Shown here: piece by piece, positions 33,566 through 45,454 of the stretch
Layout: every line of letters begins with the position of its first letter
How positions within the stretch are numbered: the first letter of the stretch is position 1
Assembly (NCBI RefSeq): GCF_964340395.1
Contig: NC_135567.1
Coordinates: forward strand, 6,431,899-6,495,898
Source of the DNA: Glandiceps talaboti
Taxonomy: Eukaryota; Hemichordata; Enteropneusta; Spengelidae
DNA: 64,000 nt
Direction of reading: 5' to 3'
The notes under the pieces: model-generated
Told to the model about the DNA's origin: nothing
What the model saw: the letters and a program-made list of their open reading frames with translations, nothing else
Database searches by the model: none
Position numbers and translations under genes: made by a program

Positions 33566-34150
33566 GTTATGGACATCTAACGAGATTTTTCAATGCAAGA
33601 TGGTAAGGCTTAGTAATCATCAGAATTGATACCTTCCCATTGACTATGATGTCAATTGCACCTGGTAAATATATAAGTTCTAAGCATGATTGTTCTAGAA
33701 AGATGTATTTTTCCTGATCAGAAGTCATATTAGCACCAGTTTCACAACTTGAAAATATACTACTCGCATTTGGTAGGAATCATTGACATCCGGGGGGGGG
33801 GGGGGGGGGGGGGTATGTACAATTGTGACCATTTTGAATACAGGAAAACTTATAGTAGTAGTAATTCTTGTAGTTGATAATGATTTGTAATTGTGCGCTC
33901 TCTTGTTGATGCTTGTCAGTATTATTTATTTATTTATTTATTTATAGTTTGTTTGTTTTGTATGTTTGTTTTCGTAAATATAACAAATAAGCCTGAGTGC
34001 CCTGTGATTGTAGTTACCGGAGGTTCCCTTAGGATGCTTCCACAAAAAATTGGTGGTGGTGGTGGTGGTGGTGGGGGGGGTGGTTTCTGTCAAACCCCCA
34101 ATTTTTTAAGTACCCCCCCCCCCTCGTCACAGCCCAAAATGTTGAAGTAC
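33566..34150 (+). repeat. R2 element, third copy
   Basis: It matches 1576-2116, starting TTATGGACATCTAACGAG, and includes a 22-G run (33792-33813), TATTTATTT expansion, a GGT run (34051-34082) and a C run near 34114. It ends where the copy A version continues. Confidence 0.8.
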
Positions 34151-34194
34151 ATTTTAAACAGCATATAAGTTTGGTGGGTTTTTTTACAATACAC

Positions 34195-34304
34195 GCACAC
34201 ATACCATACATACATACATACATACATACATACACACACACATACATACATACATACATACATACATACATACATACATACATAATTTATATATACAATG
34301 TACA

Positions 34305-34372
<68 letters not shown>

Positions 34373-34398
34373 AATACATACATACATACATACATACA

Positions 34399-34432
<34 letters not shown>
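34195..34432 (+). repeat. (TACA)n microsatellite, compound
   Basis: Long CATA/TACA runs with CA interruptions. The low-complexity frames on either strand come from the repeat. Confidence 0.9.
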
Positions 34433-34622
34433 CTGATCACATTACTATCCAGGCATCAAGTACCCTGCCTGTAAAACAATGTCTACCAAGACATTCTCTT
34501 TGCAAAAATTAAAAGAATGTGTTTTACTGTTCTGTCCCTTTGGCACAAACTGAGATTGTCTTCTTAATTACATTTGCAAATGTTGATGAACAAGCTATTT
34601 AAAAACAGTTTTGTAACGGAAT

Positions 34623-36721
34623 CAGGGGTGAACAAATCCACTGGTCCGAGGTCCGGGACCAGTGATTTTTTTGGGCGGACCACACAAATTTGACCTTGTC
34701 TGGTCCGTCGGACCAGTACCTTAAACTGTAAATAATCATGCTAAAAAGTAGGAACAGCAACAACTGAATGTGAACAAACAAGAAATACGATCACGATGGA
34801 GCCAAAACTACAAGCCTTGCATGACCTTTCGATGGGTCATGAAGTATTATCAGGTGACTTCCGACTTCAAACCAGCAATATGCTATAGTGAGGGGGCGTG
34901 AACTTTGACAGTTGAATGACTGGTGGGTGCGTCAATACGTCATAGTAGCGGCCGTACATCGTAGTTTATTTCACTGAATCAACAACAATGTGAAATGATA
35001 GACAGGAGATAACACTCAACGCACATGTGGCTCATATCATTACTAGTAGGGACATACCGGTTTAGGGACACGAGAATTAGGAAGACAAGAGTAATAATTT
35101 CATCGTATAATAATTCAAATGTATCAAACGAAACATTTTATTTGATATCATTCTGTCAGCATTGACTGTATTATTGTTTTTATTCATAAAGGAGCTTCAA
35201 ATGATTTGTAGTAGAACCCCTTTTATGAAATGAAGTCATCCAAATGACGCACAAACTTCATGTTATCCCACAAAAGTCCGGGACAAAAGTTACCAAGTTT
35301 GTCCACTGGGCAAGTGAATAACAAAGGTTTCATCATTTTTGCCAACCTCAGTTACTTCCATGATAGCAATCACTGACTGTCATCTTGGTTTTTCCAATGA
35401 CTTACAAGGGTTGACGATACCATACCAGTCCTCCTGCATTGCTTTCTGCAATATGCTGGTCTCGAACCTCAGATGCAGAGCTCAGATGTGTGCACACATG
35501 TTGCTCATTCCATTTCGGGTGTGTGGGTTGCTTGTTAGACACATAACACAAATGCACTCCAAATCTGAGCATTTATGCTGCTTATTATCGTTTACTTTGT
35601 AATAGATAAAACATTACACGATCAAAAATATACACCACCTGTTTCATTTTCTCCTTGCATGTAATTTAGGTCTAAGTAAAAATAATGTGCTAAGACCAAC
35701 CCTAGACAGAAATGGTATGCGCCAAGGCATTTCCCACGATATCTTATCTGTTACTATCTGTAAACATAGGACGTCAGTGTCCACACTACGTATAGTACCT
35801 CTCAAATAAACGACCATTTCCCAAATAGATTTGCTGTGTAATGTGTGGCTATCCATCTCGTAAATAATTTAGACCCATCTGAAACGCGAAGGGCTGTAAA
35901 GTTTTAAATGGACAACACGGACAATGGTCAATCTTTTGAGCTATGGAAAACAACTGACCAGCATGACACCAAATGATTCTAGGGTTACACTTACAGATAG
36001 TCAACGAAGTATCTATTTTAGCACTGTGATATGATATTTGCCAAAGCCTCGATAACTGGCGAATTTGATAGTCAGGCAATCGTTGTGTTCCTAGGTCTTT
36101 TTCCAAAGCCTCGACAACTGGTAAATTTGATTTTATCTTGACACAGTCACACCATGGACACAAGGACTCCTAGTCAGGCAATGTATGTGTTCGTAGTTTT
36201 TTTTTCGTGAGATTTTATAGGATCTGATCATCAACTTTGAAGGGGTTAGTTTCTTTGTACAATTGTGATGATTTGCTTGCAATATCTGGGTTTTCCAGAC
36301 AAGTTTGACAAAACGTAGTACAACTTTTGTCGTCATACTGCAATCATGACCAAGTAAAACTGTTTTTCAATGTTCTTGTCGCATATTTCTGTCAAATTTC
36401 TAATCCTTCGTGAAATCCAAGTGAAGTCGCCGTTCAGTATTTTTCGTTTCGTCGATGCGTCAAAAATAACCGTTACAAATATAATAGAATTGTCAATTGA
36501 CTGAAACCAAGCATGTCAACTTTATATTTATCATTATAAATTGGGTATTGTTCAACTATAAGTGGTGTACGTCTAAATATATAGATTCATAGGCAAGATT
36601 TAATGTTTCACGTTAGCGGGACCAAGGACCACGGACCACTAATTCTTTCAGCAGGACCACTGGATTTTTTAAGGCACTGGTCCGGGGACCACCAGTTCAC
36701 AAAATGATTTGTTCACCCCTG
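34623..36721. mobile_element. 2.1-kb element with 16-bp inverted ends, hAT-like
   Basis: CAGGGGTGAACAAATC at 34623 is mirrored by GATTTGTTCACCCCTG ending at 36721. GGAAT flanks both sides (34618-34622 and 36722-36726), a 5-bp target duplication. Inside each end are several GGTCC/GGACC motifs forming hairpins, for example ACTGGTCC with GGACCAGT. The CAGGGGT start is common in hAT transposons, but 5 bp is short for that group. Short frames inside (up to about 105 codons) show no transposase domain I recognise, so the copy is probably non-autonomous. A diverged internal repeat (CCAAAGCCTCGA, AACTGG) lies at 36040-36205. Confidence 0.8.
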
Positions 36722-36726
36722 GGAAT

Positions 36727-36942
36727 GTATTAGTTCAGTACCCAAATTGTAAAGTAGTAAAAACTGACAACTTGAACAGAATGACATTGAATAACACTAT
36801 AAAATGCAGTTTTGCATCTTGTTCTTGTTTGATTTAATGGAATATACTGTCAAGAGAAAATAAATGTAACTCAAACAAGCCAAGCCACATTTTCATGTCA
36901 CAGAATGTTGCATTAAGTCATATATTGGTATTGATATTTACA
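36727..36942. other. No gene seen
   Basis: AT-rich DNA. The stretch 37237-37569 is likewise featureless. Confidence 0.45.
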
Positions 36943-37236
36943 TAGTGCATGCAGTATCGTTGTATTGTCTTCTTTCAAGACTTTTTACAAAACCTTTACT
37001 AAGTGTGTTCATTTTACTTTTTAGACTTCCATGTGGTAGCTCTCCTTCCAGAATGTGTATAATGAAAATGTCATTTTCAACAACGTCACTCTTATCATCA
37101 TCATCAGAACAATCTCTCCTTCAAGTAAATCTGAGTTTGAACTATATGTATCTGTATCATCATTCTCACTGTGATTATCACTGTTTTCAAATAACACATT
37201 ACTCCCACTATCAATATTGATAATAATGTATCTATT
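36943..37236 (-). pseudogene. Possible decayed coding fragment, acidic Ser/Asp-rich
   Basis: The minus strand first reads an acidic stretch rich in Ser, Asp, Glu and Asn (S-D-N-H-S-E-N-D-D-T-D). After a shift of one base in the middle it continues with D-C-S-D-D-D-D-K-S-D and I-L-E-G-E-L-P-H-G-S, then stops at about 36943. The two parts have the same character, which suggests one broken coding sequence. I do not recognise a family. It lies on the same strand as the ankyrin exon, but no splice sites link them. It may be chance. Confidence 0.28.
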
Positions 37237-37569
37237 TACTTATACTTAATATATTTAGGCAAAGTTTAAAAGTTAAAAAAAGTTCATTTCTCTTTTTTTT
37301 CTATGATAGTTAATATGCCAAATATTATCATTTGTTACACATTTAGCAGCTGGTGTTCAGCTCACCATTTCTAGAAAGTACCTAGCATACCTTAGAGTTT
37401 ATGTTGTAAAGTTATAGTCATGTCAATAGGAGAGGAATTTTACACAAAATAGTTCGATATCACTTAGGAACAAGGGAAGGGTGGTCATATTAAACAAAAT
37501 ATTTTCAGTATAAGTGGAAAGGGAAATTTGAAGCATAAAATACCATATAGAATATCAGTATACCACATT

Positions 37570-38686
37570 AGTAAATATACCGCCAATGGCGTTGTAGCAC
37601 AACTGTACAGTTTTTAAAAATGTTTATCCATATGCTAGTCCATACTAACAATAGGTGTTCATTTGCTGAATAACTATCCAGTTGCCTATCCAACCATGTT
37701 GCTATCTTTACGATAAATGCTATCATTTGGCTGTTGCTATGGGTGTGGTCATGTTGTTAGATATATTTGCATACATTTATGTATGTTTTTGTTCACTTGT
37801 GTATGAATTCCTGATATTGTCTTTGCAATACATGTGATCATTTGGCTGTTGCTATGGGCGTGGTCTTGTTGCTATGCAATTTTACATACATTTTTTGAAT
37901 GTTTATTCAATTGTCTATTAAACCCTGTTGTTATCTTTGTGAAATACACCACCGTTTGGCTGTTGCTATGGGCGTGGTCATGGTTGCTAGGGTATTTGCA
38001 TACATTTTTTGAATGTTTACTCACTTGCCTACCAGATGATATTGTTATTTGACCAAAATATACTGCCATTTGGTTGTTGCTAAAGGGCATGATCATGGTC
38101 GCTAGGGCCAATTTTGTCAAAATATTTTGAAGAAAATCTGCAGAATAATTGTTTCAGAAACATCTCGCCAAGTTTCAGACTCATTGACCAAGTACTTTAT
38201 GAGATATAAGTTTTTGACCAAAAATGAACATTCTTACACCTAATTTGCATATCACTCATGGCATCATTGTATGCTTAATATATCTTCGTCCATACATCCC
38301 AAGATGCATTCCCATTAAATTTCAGCCCAATCTGCTCAGTAGTTTTTGGAATTATAGATTTTTAACCAAAAAGACACATTTTAGCCCTAATTTGCATATC
38401 ACTTATGGAATCTTCATGTCATGAACAAATCTTACTTTACACCCCCTAAAGAATCTTCCCACCAAATTTCACACCAATCTGCCCAGTAGTTTCTGAGCTT
38501 AAGTTTTTTGACCAAAAATCACATTTTTTGACCCAAATCACACACCTGTGATGCGATCATTTTGATTTGAACAATTTCCCAACTAGACACCCAAGGTAAT
38601 GGACCCACCAAATATCATGGCAATCGGTTCAGCAGTTTTTGACTTTAATTGTTTACACATACACACACACACACACACACATACAT

Positions 38687-38723
<37 letters not shown>

Positions 38724-38786
38724 GACAGACGCCGGGCGATCCCTATAGCACTACTGAACCTCAGTCAGTTCAGTTGTGCTAAAAAC
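37570..38786 (+). mobile_element. R1 element, near full length
   Basis: It has the left end ACCGCCAATGGCGTTG and TAGCACAACTGTAC (from about 37578), four diverged 107-bp units, TTTGCATATCACT blocks and CCCAACTAGACACCCAAGG. A (CA)n tract at about 38660-38718 and a short ACAG tract follow, then the end GTTCAGTTGTGCTAAAAA. This is the best copy from which to read the family's structure. Confidence 0.78.
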
Positions 38787-39089
38787 TGATGGAAAGTGAT
38801 GGAAAGTGCTGATAAACATGACATTTATTCCTTGTGTTGTGATAGTGCATGCAATCATTAGAATCGGAGGGCTTTTGCTCAAAATGCATTTTGACATCGT
38901 TGTTGAAACTGATTTTTGCACATAGCAGGGGAAATGACTACTTTACAGTAATCCTGGTCCTGGATATGTTCAACCCTGAAGCTACACATTTTAAGACACT
39001 GGTATTTTTTGGACCAAAAACAGCAAGTGCCATTCAACTTTTACGTTGATATATTATTTTGTATGTGCAATTTGAAGGATCAACAACAT
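38787..39089. other. No gene seen
   Basis: Non-coding, unrecognised. It may include decayed LINE sequence upstream of the remnant at 39090. Confidence 0.4.
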
Positions 39090-39243
39090 TTAACAACAAG
39101 ACATATGGCAGCAGTGATTTTTCAAACTGTACTCCAAACTTTGGAATGGCTTACCACAAGAAATTTGTCAGTCATCAAATCTGGAGACTTTTTTGGACAA
39201 ATTGAAAGCACATCTCTTCAAACTAGCATATTGTGTGGATTGA
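39090..39243 (+). pseudogene. Non-LTR retrotransposon remnant, C-terminus of RT polyprotein
   Basis: A K-T-Y-G-x-x-x-F stretch is followed, after a one-base frame shift, by L-W-N-G-L-P-Q-E-I and then L-E-T-F-L-D-K-L-K-A-H-L-F, ending at TGA 39241-39243. This pattern is the well-known end of the reverse transcriptase protein in CR1/L2/Rex-type LINEs. Only about 50 codons remain, frame-broken. No catalytic part is present. Confidence 0.65.
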
Positions 39244-39937
39244 ACCTTTCAAGTGCCATTAAACAGAACTTATCTTTTGGAATCTGACACTATGGTTGAA
39301 AATAACTGACCACCTATTGATAGGTTAATTTTCCCATGTATGAGGAGTCATGAAGTCAATTTATTTTTCAGCCCCCCCCCCCCCCCCCATGACCCACATT
39401 ATTTTTTTCAGATACCCCCCCCAATGCTATGCACATTTTTTCGCGAAACCCCCCCCCCCCTAAAATATCCCCCAACAAGTTTTTGTGAAAGCAGCCTTAA
39501 TATCAAATTGTAAGCTTTATTGAAAAGAAGTATCATCCAAACACACAAACAGACCTAGTAGAAGTGAGCCACCAATGCAATGGTTGTGAGTTGTGTGTTT
39601 CTGAACTTTCTTTTACGTCTGTTCATATTGCTTGAATATAGTTGTACATTAACTTTGAATAAACAAGGGTAATCCCCTAGGCTAATCACATCTCTAGTCT
39701 GTTAGAAAAACATGTCAAAATATAACTCTATAGAATTTCTATAGTTGTCTACAAAATATCTATAAAATCGTTTTGTAAGGGGAGCTGATTTTTTTATGAA
39801 AATATGCCGGTACTTACCTGATCAAGTTAAATTATTGTAAAAATATTCTCTGAAAAAATCAATTGACCTCACATTGGGATGTGTGTATATGTCACAGAGT
39901 AGATAAATAAGATATTAGTCATCAAAAATCAACTTAC
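39244..39937. other. No gene seen; C-rich tracts and R3 repeat
   Basis: Runs of C lie near 39371-39387, 39415 and 39450. The R3 repeat is at 39605-39705. A CAG-GTAAGT donor-like site (minus, 39817) has no usable exon before it. Confidence 0.5.
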
Positions 39938-40036
39938 GTCATCAGCAGCATTTACTTGGGCCCCAGCTTCCAGCAACAATTTACAGATATCCAAATACCC
40001 TTCCTCAGCTCCATAATGTAGACTTGTCTTGTTGAA
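39938..40036 (-). CDS. Ankyrin-repeat exon of a host gene
   Basis: A 99-bp minus-strand exon encodes exactly 33 residues, one ankyrin repeat. It has the T-S-L-H-Y-G-A-E-E-G start (family T-P-L-H-x-A-A-x-x-G), then Y-L-D-I-C-K-L-L-L-E-A-G-A and Q-V-N-A-A-D-D. The splice acceptor is TTTTAATTATAG before position 40036, and the donor after 39938 is GAC|GTAAGT, a consensus match. Both ends are in phase 0, so the exon could be added or skipped without shifting the frame. Ankyrin repeats mediate protein-protein contacts; which protein this is cannot be told from one repeat. Neighbouring exons must lie in long introns or outside the window; a candidate upstream exon is at 40319-40426. Confidence 0.85.
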
Positions 40037-40318
40037 CTATAATTAAAAGACACATTATGTATTAATCCTCCTGTTATAATATTGCAATGTATTATATCAA
40101 TAATATGTGTAAAATTACTTGAAATGTTTCCCAAGTCTCATTATTATTATATATATAGATTGGTTAATGTTCACATAGAAAAAAACTATGTATTTAAAAT
40201 TTGACGTTATTTGTATTTATTACATGTAAAGTATTTATTTTGATAAAATACCTGTCAGAAGTCATTATAAGAATTGATGATATTTTTGGTAAAATCACAA
40301 ACATTTCTAGACATGCAC
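40037..40318 (-). other. Probable intron upstream of ankyrin exon
   Basis: AT-rich, without frames. It is bounded by the ankyrin exon's acceptor and a GT donor after the candidate exon at 40319. Confidence 0.4.
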
Positions 40319-40426
40319 CTCAATGATATTCCTTGCCATACTGTGTTCAAAATGGTCAAATGTGTCAATCACGGTACCATGTTCTGTGTGGTTCTTAACG
40401 CATATTGTTACAGTGAACTTGTACTT
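40319..40426 (-). CDS. Candidate exon upstream of the ankyrin exon
   Basis: On the minus strand a T-rich tract ending TTTTTTTAG is followed by 36 open codons (F-T-V-T-I-C-V-K-N-H and H-S-M-A-R-N-I-I-E) and then GAG|GTGCAT, an acceptable donor. The length is 108 bp and it would join the ankyrin exon in phase 0. The protein segment has no domain I recognise. If the donor is not used, the frame reaches a stop codon three codons later. Copy A repeats it at 1-82 with the frame still open, but recent duplication makes that weak support. Confidence 0.38.
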
Positions 40427-40460
40427 CTAAAAAAATAGTTTCTGTCATATACAGGACATC

Positions 40461-40461
40461 A

Positions 40462-40517
<56 letters not shown>

Positions 40518-40538
40518 GTTATTATTATTATTATTATC
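40461..40538 (+). repeat. (ATT)n microsatellite, copy B
   Basis: Longer version of the tract at 114-162. Confidence 0.9.
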
Positions 40539-40582
40539 ATGTACTATTATTTAATTATTATTATTATTATATAGATTGGTTA

Positions 40583-41098
40583 ATGTTCTCATATTTATTC
40601 ATTTGTCTATTCATCCCTGTTATCTTTACAATATACATAACAATTTTGCTGTTGCTATGGTCTTGTTGCTAGGGAAATGTGCATATATTTTTGAACATAT
40701 ATTCACCTGTTTAGAAATCCCTGTTATCTTTGCATGGCATAATATAATTTTGCTGTTGCTATGGGTGTGGTCTTGTTACTAGGCATATCTACATACAATT
40801 TAGCAATTCTCTTTCATTTCCCACCAGTGTTATTTTAGCATTATGTCATTGTTTACCTGTTGCTATGGGCGTGGTCTTGTTGCTAGGCATATCTACATAC
40901 AATTTAGCAATTCTCTTTCATTTCCCATCACCAGTGTTATTTTAGCATTATGTCATTGTTTATCTGTTGCTATGGGCATGGTCTTGTTGCTAGGCATATC
41001 TACATACAATTTAGCAATTCTCTTTCATTTCCCATCACCAGTGTTATTTTAGCATTATGTCATTGTTGACCTGTTGCTATGGGTGTTGTCTTGTTATT
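40583..41098 (+). repeat. 107-bp tandem repeat, copy B
   Basis: Four well-matched units with cores near 40757, 40863, 40970 and 41077, preceded by one diverged unit that copy A has lost. Confidence 0.85.
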
Positions 41099-41285
41099 CA
41101 ATCATTTGACAGGGGCATGGGCATTGTCATGGTTGCTTGGGCCAATTACGCAAGTATGACACACTAACAATTTTCAGACTAACAGTAACAGTTTCAGAAT
41201 CATAACCAAATTTCATCCCCTCTAGTTTGAGAGGTAAATCTCAATATCAAATCACTTGCATCATCTACAAGACAGACAGACAGTC

Positions 41286-41321
<36 letters not shown>

Positions 41322-41371
41322 TGACAGACAGACACAGACAGACACAGACAGACAGACAGACAGACACAGAC

Positions 41372-41418
<47 letters not shown>

Positions 41419-41500
41419 GGCATTTTACCTTGAGCAAACTTGTAGTTCAGTGTTAAAGTTAGGCATACAATGTTTCCAAGCAACCTCAAGGACAGATTAA
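41099..41500 (+). repeat. R1-related tail with ACAG tract, copy B
   Basis: Counterpart of 909-1300. The ACAG tract is at about 41270-41420. Confidence 0.75.
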
Positions 41501-41750
41501 TTAGAAGTTCAAAACTCCCAGCCAATCAATTTGAGTTGACCGATCATATAACCCAATTTGATCACTATAGCTGTGGCTGTTTGACATACTAGGTTGGGAA
41601 TACCATCACTTTTCAAAACATTGGAAACCAAAAGTACACACAGTTACATGTACTAAACATAACACACTAAGATGGATTGAGCTACTTAACTGCAAGTAAT
41701 GCAGTAATCGGGTTACGTGATTGGTTCATTCAAATTGAGTGAAGGGAGTT

Positions 41751-42600
41751 ATGGACATCTAACGAGATTTTTCAATGCAAGATGGTAAGGCTTAGTAATC
41801 ATCAGAATTGATGCCTTCCCGTTGACTATGATGTCAATTGCACCTGGTAAATATATGAGTTCTAAGCATGATTGTTCTACAAAGATGGATTTTTACTGAT
41901 CAGAAGTCATATTAGCTCCAGTTTCACAACTTGAAAATATACTACTCGCATTTGGTAGGAATCATTGACATACCTTGGGGGGGGGGGAAGTGGGGTATGT
42001 ACAATTGTGACCATTTTGAATACAGGAAAACTTATAGTATTAGTAATTCTTGTAGTTGATAATGATTTGCAATTGTGCACTCTCTTGTTGATGCTTTTCA
42101 GAATTTATTTATTTATAGTTTGTTTGTCTTGTTTGTTTGTTTTTGTAAATATAACTAACTAAGCCTGAGTGCCCTGCGATTGTGGTTACCGGAGGTTCCC
42201 TTACAGTGGGTGGGGGCAGGGTCGGAAGATTTTTTGTCAAACCCCCAATTTATTTTAAGTACCCCCCCCCCCTTGCCATAGCCAAAAATGTTGATTTAGT
42301 ATACTTCTGTTTCTGTATGAGTGTCTAGTTGAGGTTTTCCATTGTTTTCCAAATGGTCTCTGTGTTGTTTATTTCTTCATATCAGATGTACACCTATTAC
42401 AGATTGGACGAACAGTTTTATTTTTTTTTTTAAGTTTATGGCAGTTTCCGAGTTCACTATTTCTCGTGAGACTTCACAGTTTTTGCAACTTTATTATTTT
42501 TTATCGAATACGTAAAAAAAAAGTTTAGATTCTGCAGTGAAAGCTAGGTGTGGGGGGGGGGGGGGGTAACCGGAACCAAACAATTATTTTTATTTGGCCT
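41751..42600 (+). repeat. R2 element, copy B
   Basis: Counterpart of 1576-2420, with an 11-G run at 41977-41987 followed by AAGTGGGG, a C run near 42265 and a G run near 42553-42566. Homopolymer lengths differ between all copies. Confidence 0.75.
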
Positions 42601-44033
42601 CATCCTCATGTACATCCTGTACTACACAATGCATATATTACAAATCTATCTGTGTAAGACTGAGACCGTGAGAATGAAATGAAACAAAAATTAATATCCA
42701 TTAGTAGTAGTAACAGAATGACATGACATGCCACACCTCAAGAAGTGTTTTTTCTAAAGAACTACTGATATATACTCAGGTATTTTATTGGGGGTTCCTA
42801 TCAAGATATCATATTTTTACTAGATTAAGGCCCCTGGTTTTCAGCAAAATGAATGTACATGATACTAGCGATATGCAACTCTATGAAATTTTACTATATT
42901 AAGACCTCAATTACTGGGGTTTCAATCAAAAATAATGTACACAATACTAGTATGCAACTCTATGTAAATTTTACCAGATGTCCCCCATCTTGTTTATGCA
43001 CATTTGCTGCATAGAGATTTGGTTATCTTTTCGCTACATTACTTGACTGTCTGGAAACCATGGTAACAAAAATGGGGAAATATCATAAAGCTGACAGAGT
43101 TTTCCATATATTTTACCATGGTAATATATTCGTTGGTGAGTGTATGTCAATTACAGCAACCGTATGTCTTATGATGTTTACCACCTGACCAACCAACCAA
43201 CCAACCAACCAACCAACCAACCAACCATTCCTGCCATATCTCACATCACTCATCTTAATTCATACCCTGTTGTATATAGGTTACATAGGTTGACAACCCC
43301 CTGCATAGATACTATGATGAATACAAGACAGTGCCAACATGTTCTCCTGAATGGCTAGTAGATGGCTTTACAAACTATCAATACCTGTTTGGGGGTCAGC
43401 GACCAATTTTACAGGTCACCTATACTTTTCATCACTTCCCAAGGGAATAGAAAAATTATTCTGTGTATAATAACTAACAAAAAGCCTGTACGCATGTCTA
43501 TTTGACCTTTGACCTAACATCTCATTTGACCTTTGACCTTATCAGCTGTTTGTTTAGTACACAGCTTTACATGTTTTGTCTATACATATATAGTAAACAG
43601 CTGACTGTCTAAGTTCACTAAGTGACATACATGTAATTTTAGTTCAAATAAAATGTTTTAATATTTCATAGGTATTTGATTAGCCTGTGATCAGAATGGG
43701 TTATTAATCTTAACTTGCAGATTGAAAGCTTGATTTGTCATCACAAGGGCTGGACAAGATTGACAAGAGTACAATTATGGTTCAATCCTTGCCCACTAAT
43801 TTTAGTCAAAGAATTGGCAGTGGTGAGGCTCACACCACCAACATACAGAAATCAAAGCTGACCAATTTATTAAAACAATCACTTCATTCCAATAAACTAT
43901 AGTGCTATTAAGTTCACAACAATGTTTAATATAATTATATAGTATAACTTGTAAGTTACCTGAATTATTAATATTTCACATTCCTTGCGTTGTTTTCTCC
44001 TTATACACTCTGTTCTACATTCTTAACTAATTT
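42601..44033. other. No gene seen; duplicated non-coding DNA
   Basis: Counterpart of 2421-3839. It contains an (AACC)n tract at 43188-43226 and paired DR1-like motifs at 43503-43515 and 43527-43539. Confidence 0.55.
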
Positions 44034-44411
44034 TTCTCTGTTTGTTCACTGTATCTGGGGCAGGGACCAGGACACTAATTTTTCTGTGTTTGTTCACTAT
44101 ATCTGGGGCAGGGACCAGGACACTAATTTTTCTGTGTTTGTTCACTGTATCTGGGGCAGGGACCAGGACACTAATTTTTATGTGTTTGTTCACTGTATCT
44201 GGGGCAGGGACCAGGACACTAATTTTTCTGTGTTTGTTCACTGTATCTGGGGCAGGGACCAGGACACTAATTTTTATGTGTTTGTTCACTGTATCTGGGG
44301 CAGGGACCAGGACACTAATTTTTCTAGATGTTTCTTGTATTTGGGTAGGGACCAGGACCCTATAATTTTTCTCTGTTTGTTCACTATATTTGGTGCATGA
44401 ACCAGGACACC
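44034..44411. repeat. 48-bp minisatellite, about 8 units, copy B
   Basis: Same unit as at 3840-5075. First and last units correspond to those in copy A, so the difference is internal expansion or loss. Confidence 0.95.
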
Positions 44412-44605
44412 ACACACCTACCAATGACTCAATGATGTTGAAGTACCTGTTAGTGATCATAAATGACTGGAAAGAATTCAACCTATTTTACAAAAGTTCA
44501 ATGATACTGTACCGTACACTGACAATACAATGTATGTCAATAATAAATAAAACAAGTCATTGATGAGAATGACATATCCCCGCTATGATTGGGTTTTAAG
44601 GAATT

Positions 44606-45060
44606 ATCACTGCCAGGCGGCCATATTGGATCATATCACAACAACAATGAATATGCACATGTATGTCATAGATCACTGTCCTAATACCAACTTTGAATGA
44701 GATCTGTTCAAGCATGTCTGAGTTATGGCTTTGGACATGGAAAATTCACAAACAAAATGGCTGCCAGGCAGCCATATTGGATCGTATCACGACGATAATG
44801 GATATGCACATGTATGTCATAGAACACTGTCCTAATACCAACTTTGAATGAGATCTTTTCAAGCATGTCTAAGTTATGGCTTTGGACATGGAAAATTCAC
44901 AAACAAAATGGCTGCCAGGCAGCCATATTGGATCGTATCACAATAACAATGAATATGCACATGTATGTCATAGAACACTGTCCTAATACCAACTTTGAAT
45001 GAGATCTGTCAAGCATGTCTGAGTTATGGTTTTGGACATATAAAAATTAAAAACAAAATG
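44606..45060. repeat. ~150-bp tandem repeat, 3 units, copy B
   Basis: Counterpart of 5261-6024, with palindromic ATGGCTGCCAGGCAGCCAT junctions near 44757 and 44906. Confidence 0.9.
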
Positions 45061-45454
45061 GCTCTTCTGGGATTCCATATCGAGCAAAGGGCTGTTTTGT
45101 TTTCCTTATAACTGTTGAGGATTTGGTGTCTGGAAGTTTATCCAGTTCATAAAATTCGCAATAGTAATCAACAGTTACCAAGTAGTCTCAATTATCATAG
45201 GTAAACAAATCGGATGCTACCTTTTGCCATGGTCTGTGTGGAACAAAACAAAATGAATATTAACGATATAATATAATAATATATAACTTTAAATTATTGC
45301 CATTTGCATAAAATGCATTGGAAATTGTGCTACTAAATGCCCAGCTCACTGCACTCATCTCAAACCGGAGTCATACCACAGGGAGCCCAGGAATGGTGTT
45401 ATAAACAAACAAACAAACAAACAAACAAACAAACAAGCGACCTATCGGTCAGAA

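Noticed and set aside
35339-36336. Short frames inside the 2.1-kb element as transposase pieces
   Set aside because: None shows a zinc finger, DDE or hAT dimerisation motif I can recognise.
39817-39850. Micro-exon ending at a CAG|GTAAGT donor on the minus strand
   Set aside because: The 33-bp stretch between the nearest acceptor (TTTTTTCAG) and this donor has a stop in all three frames.
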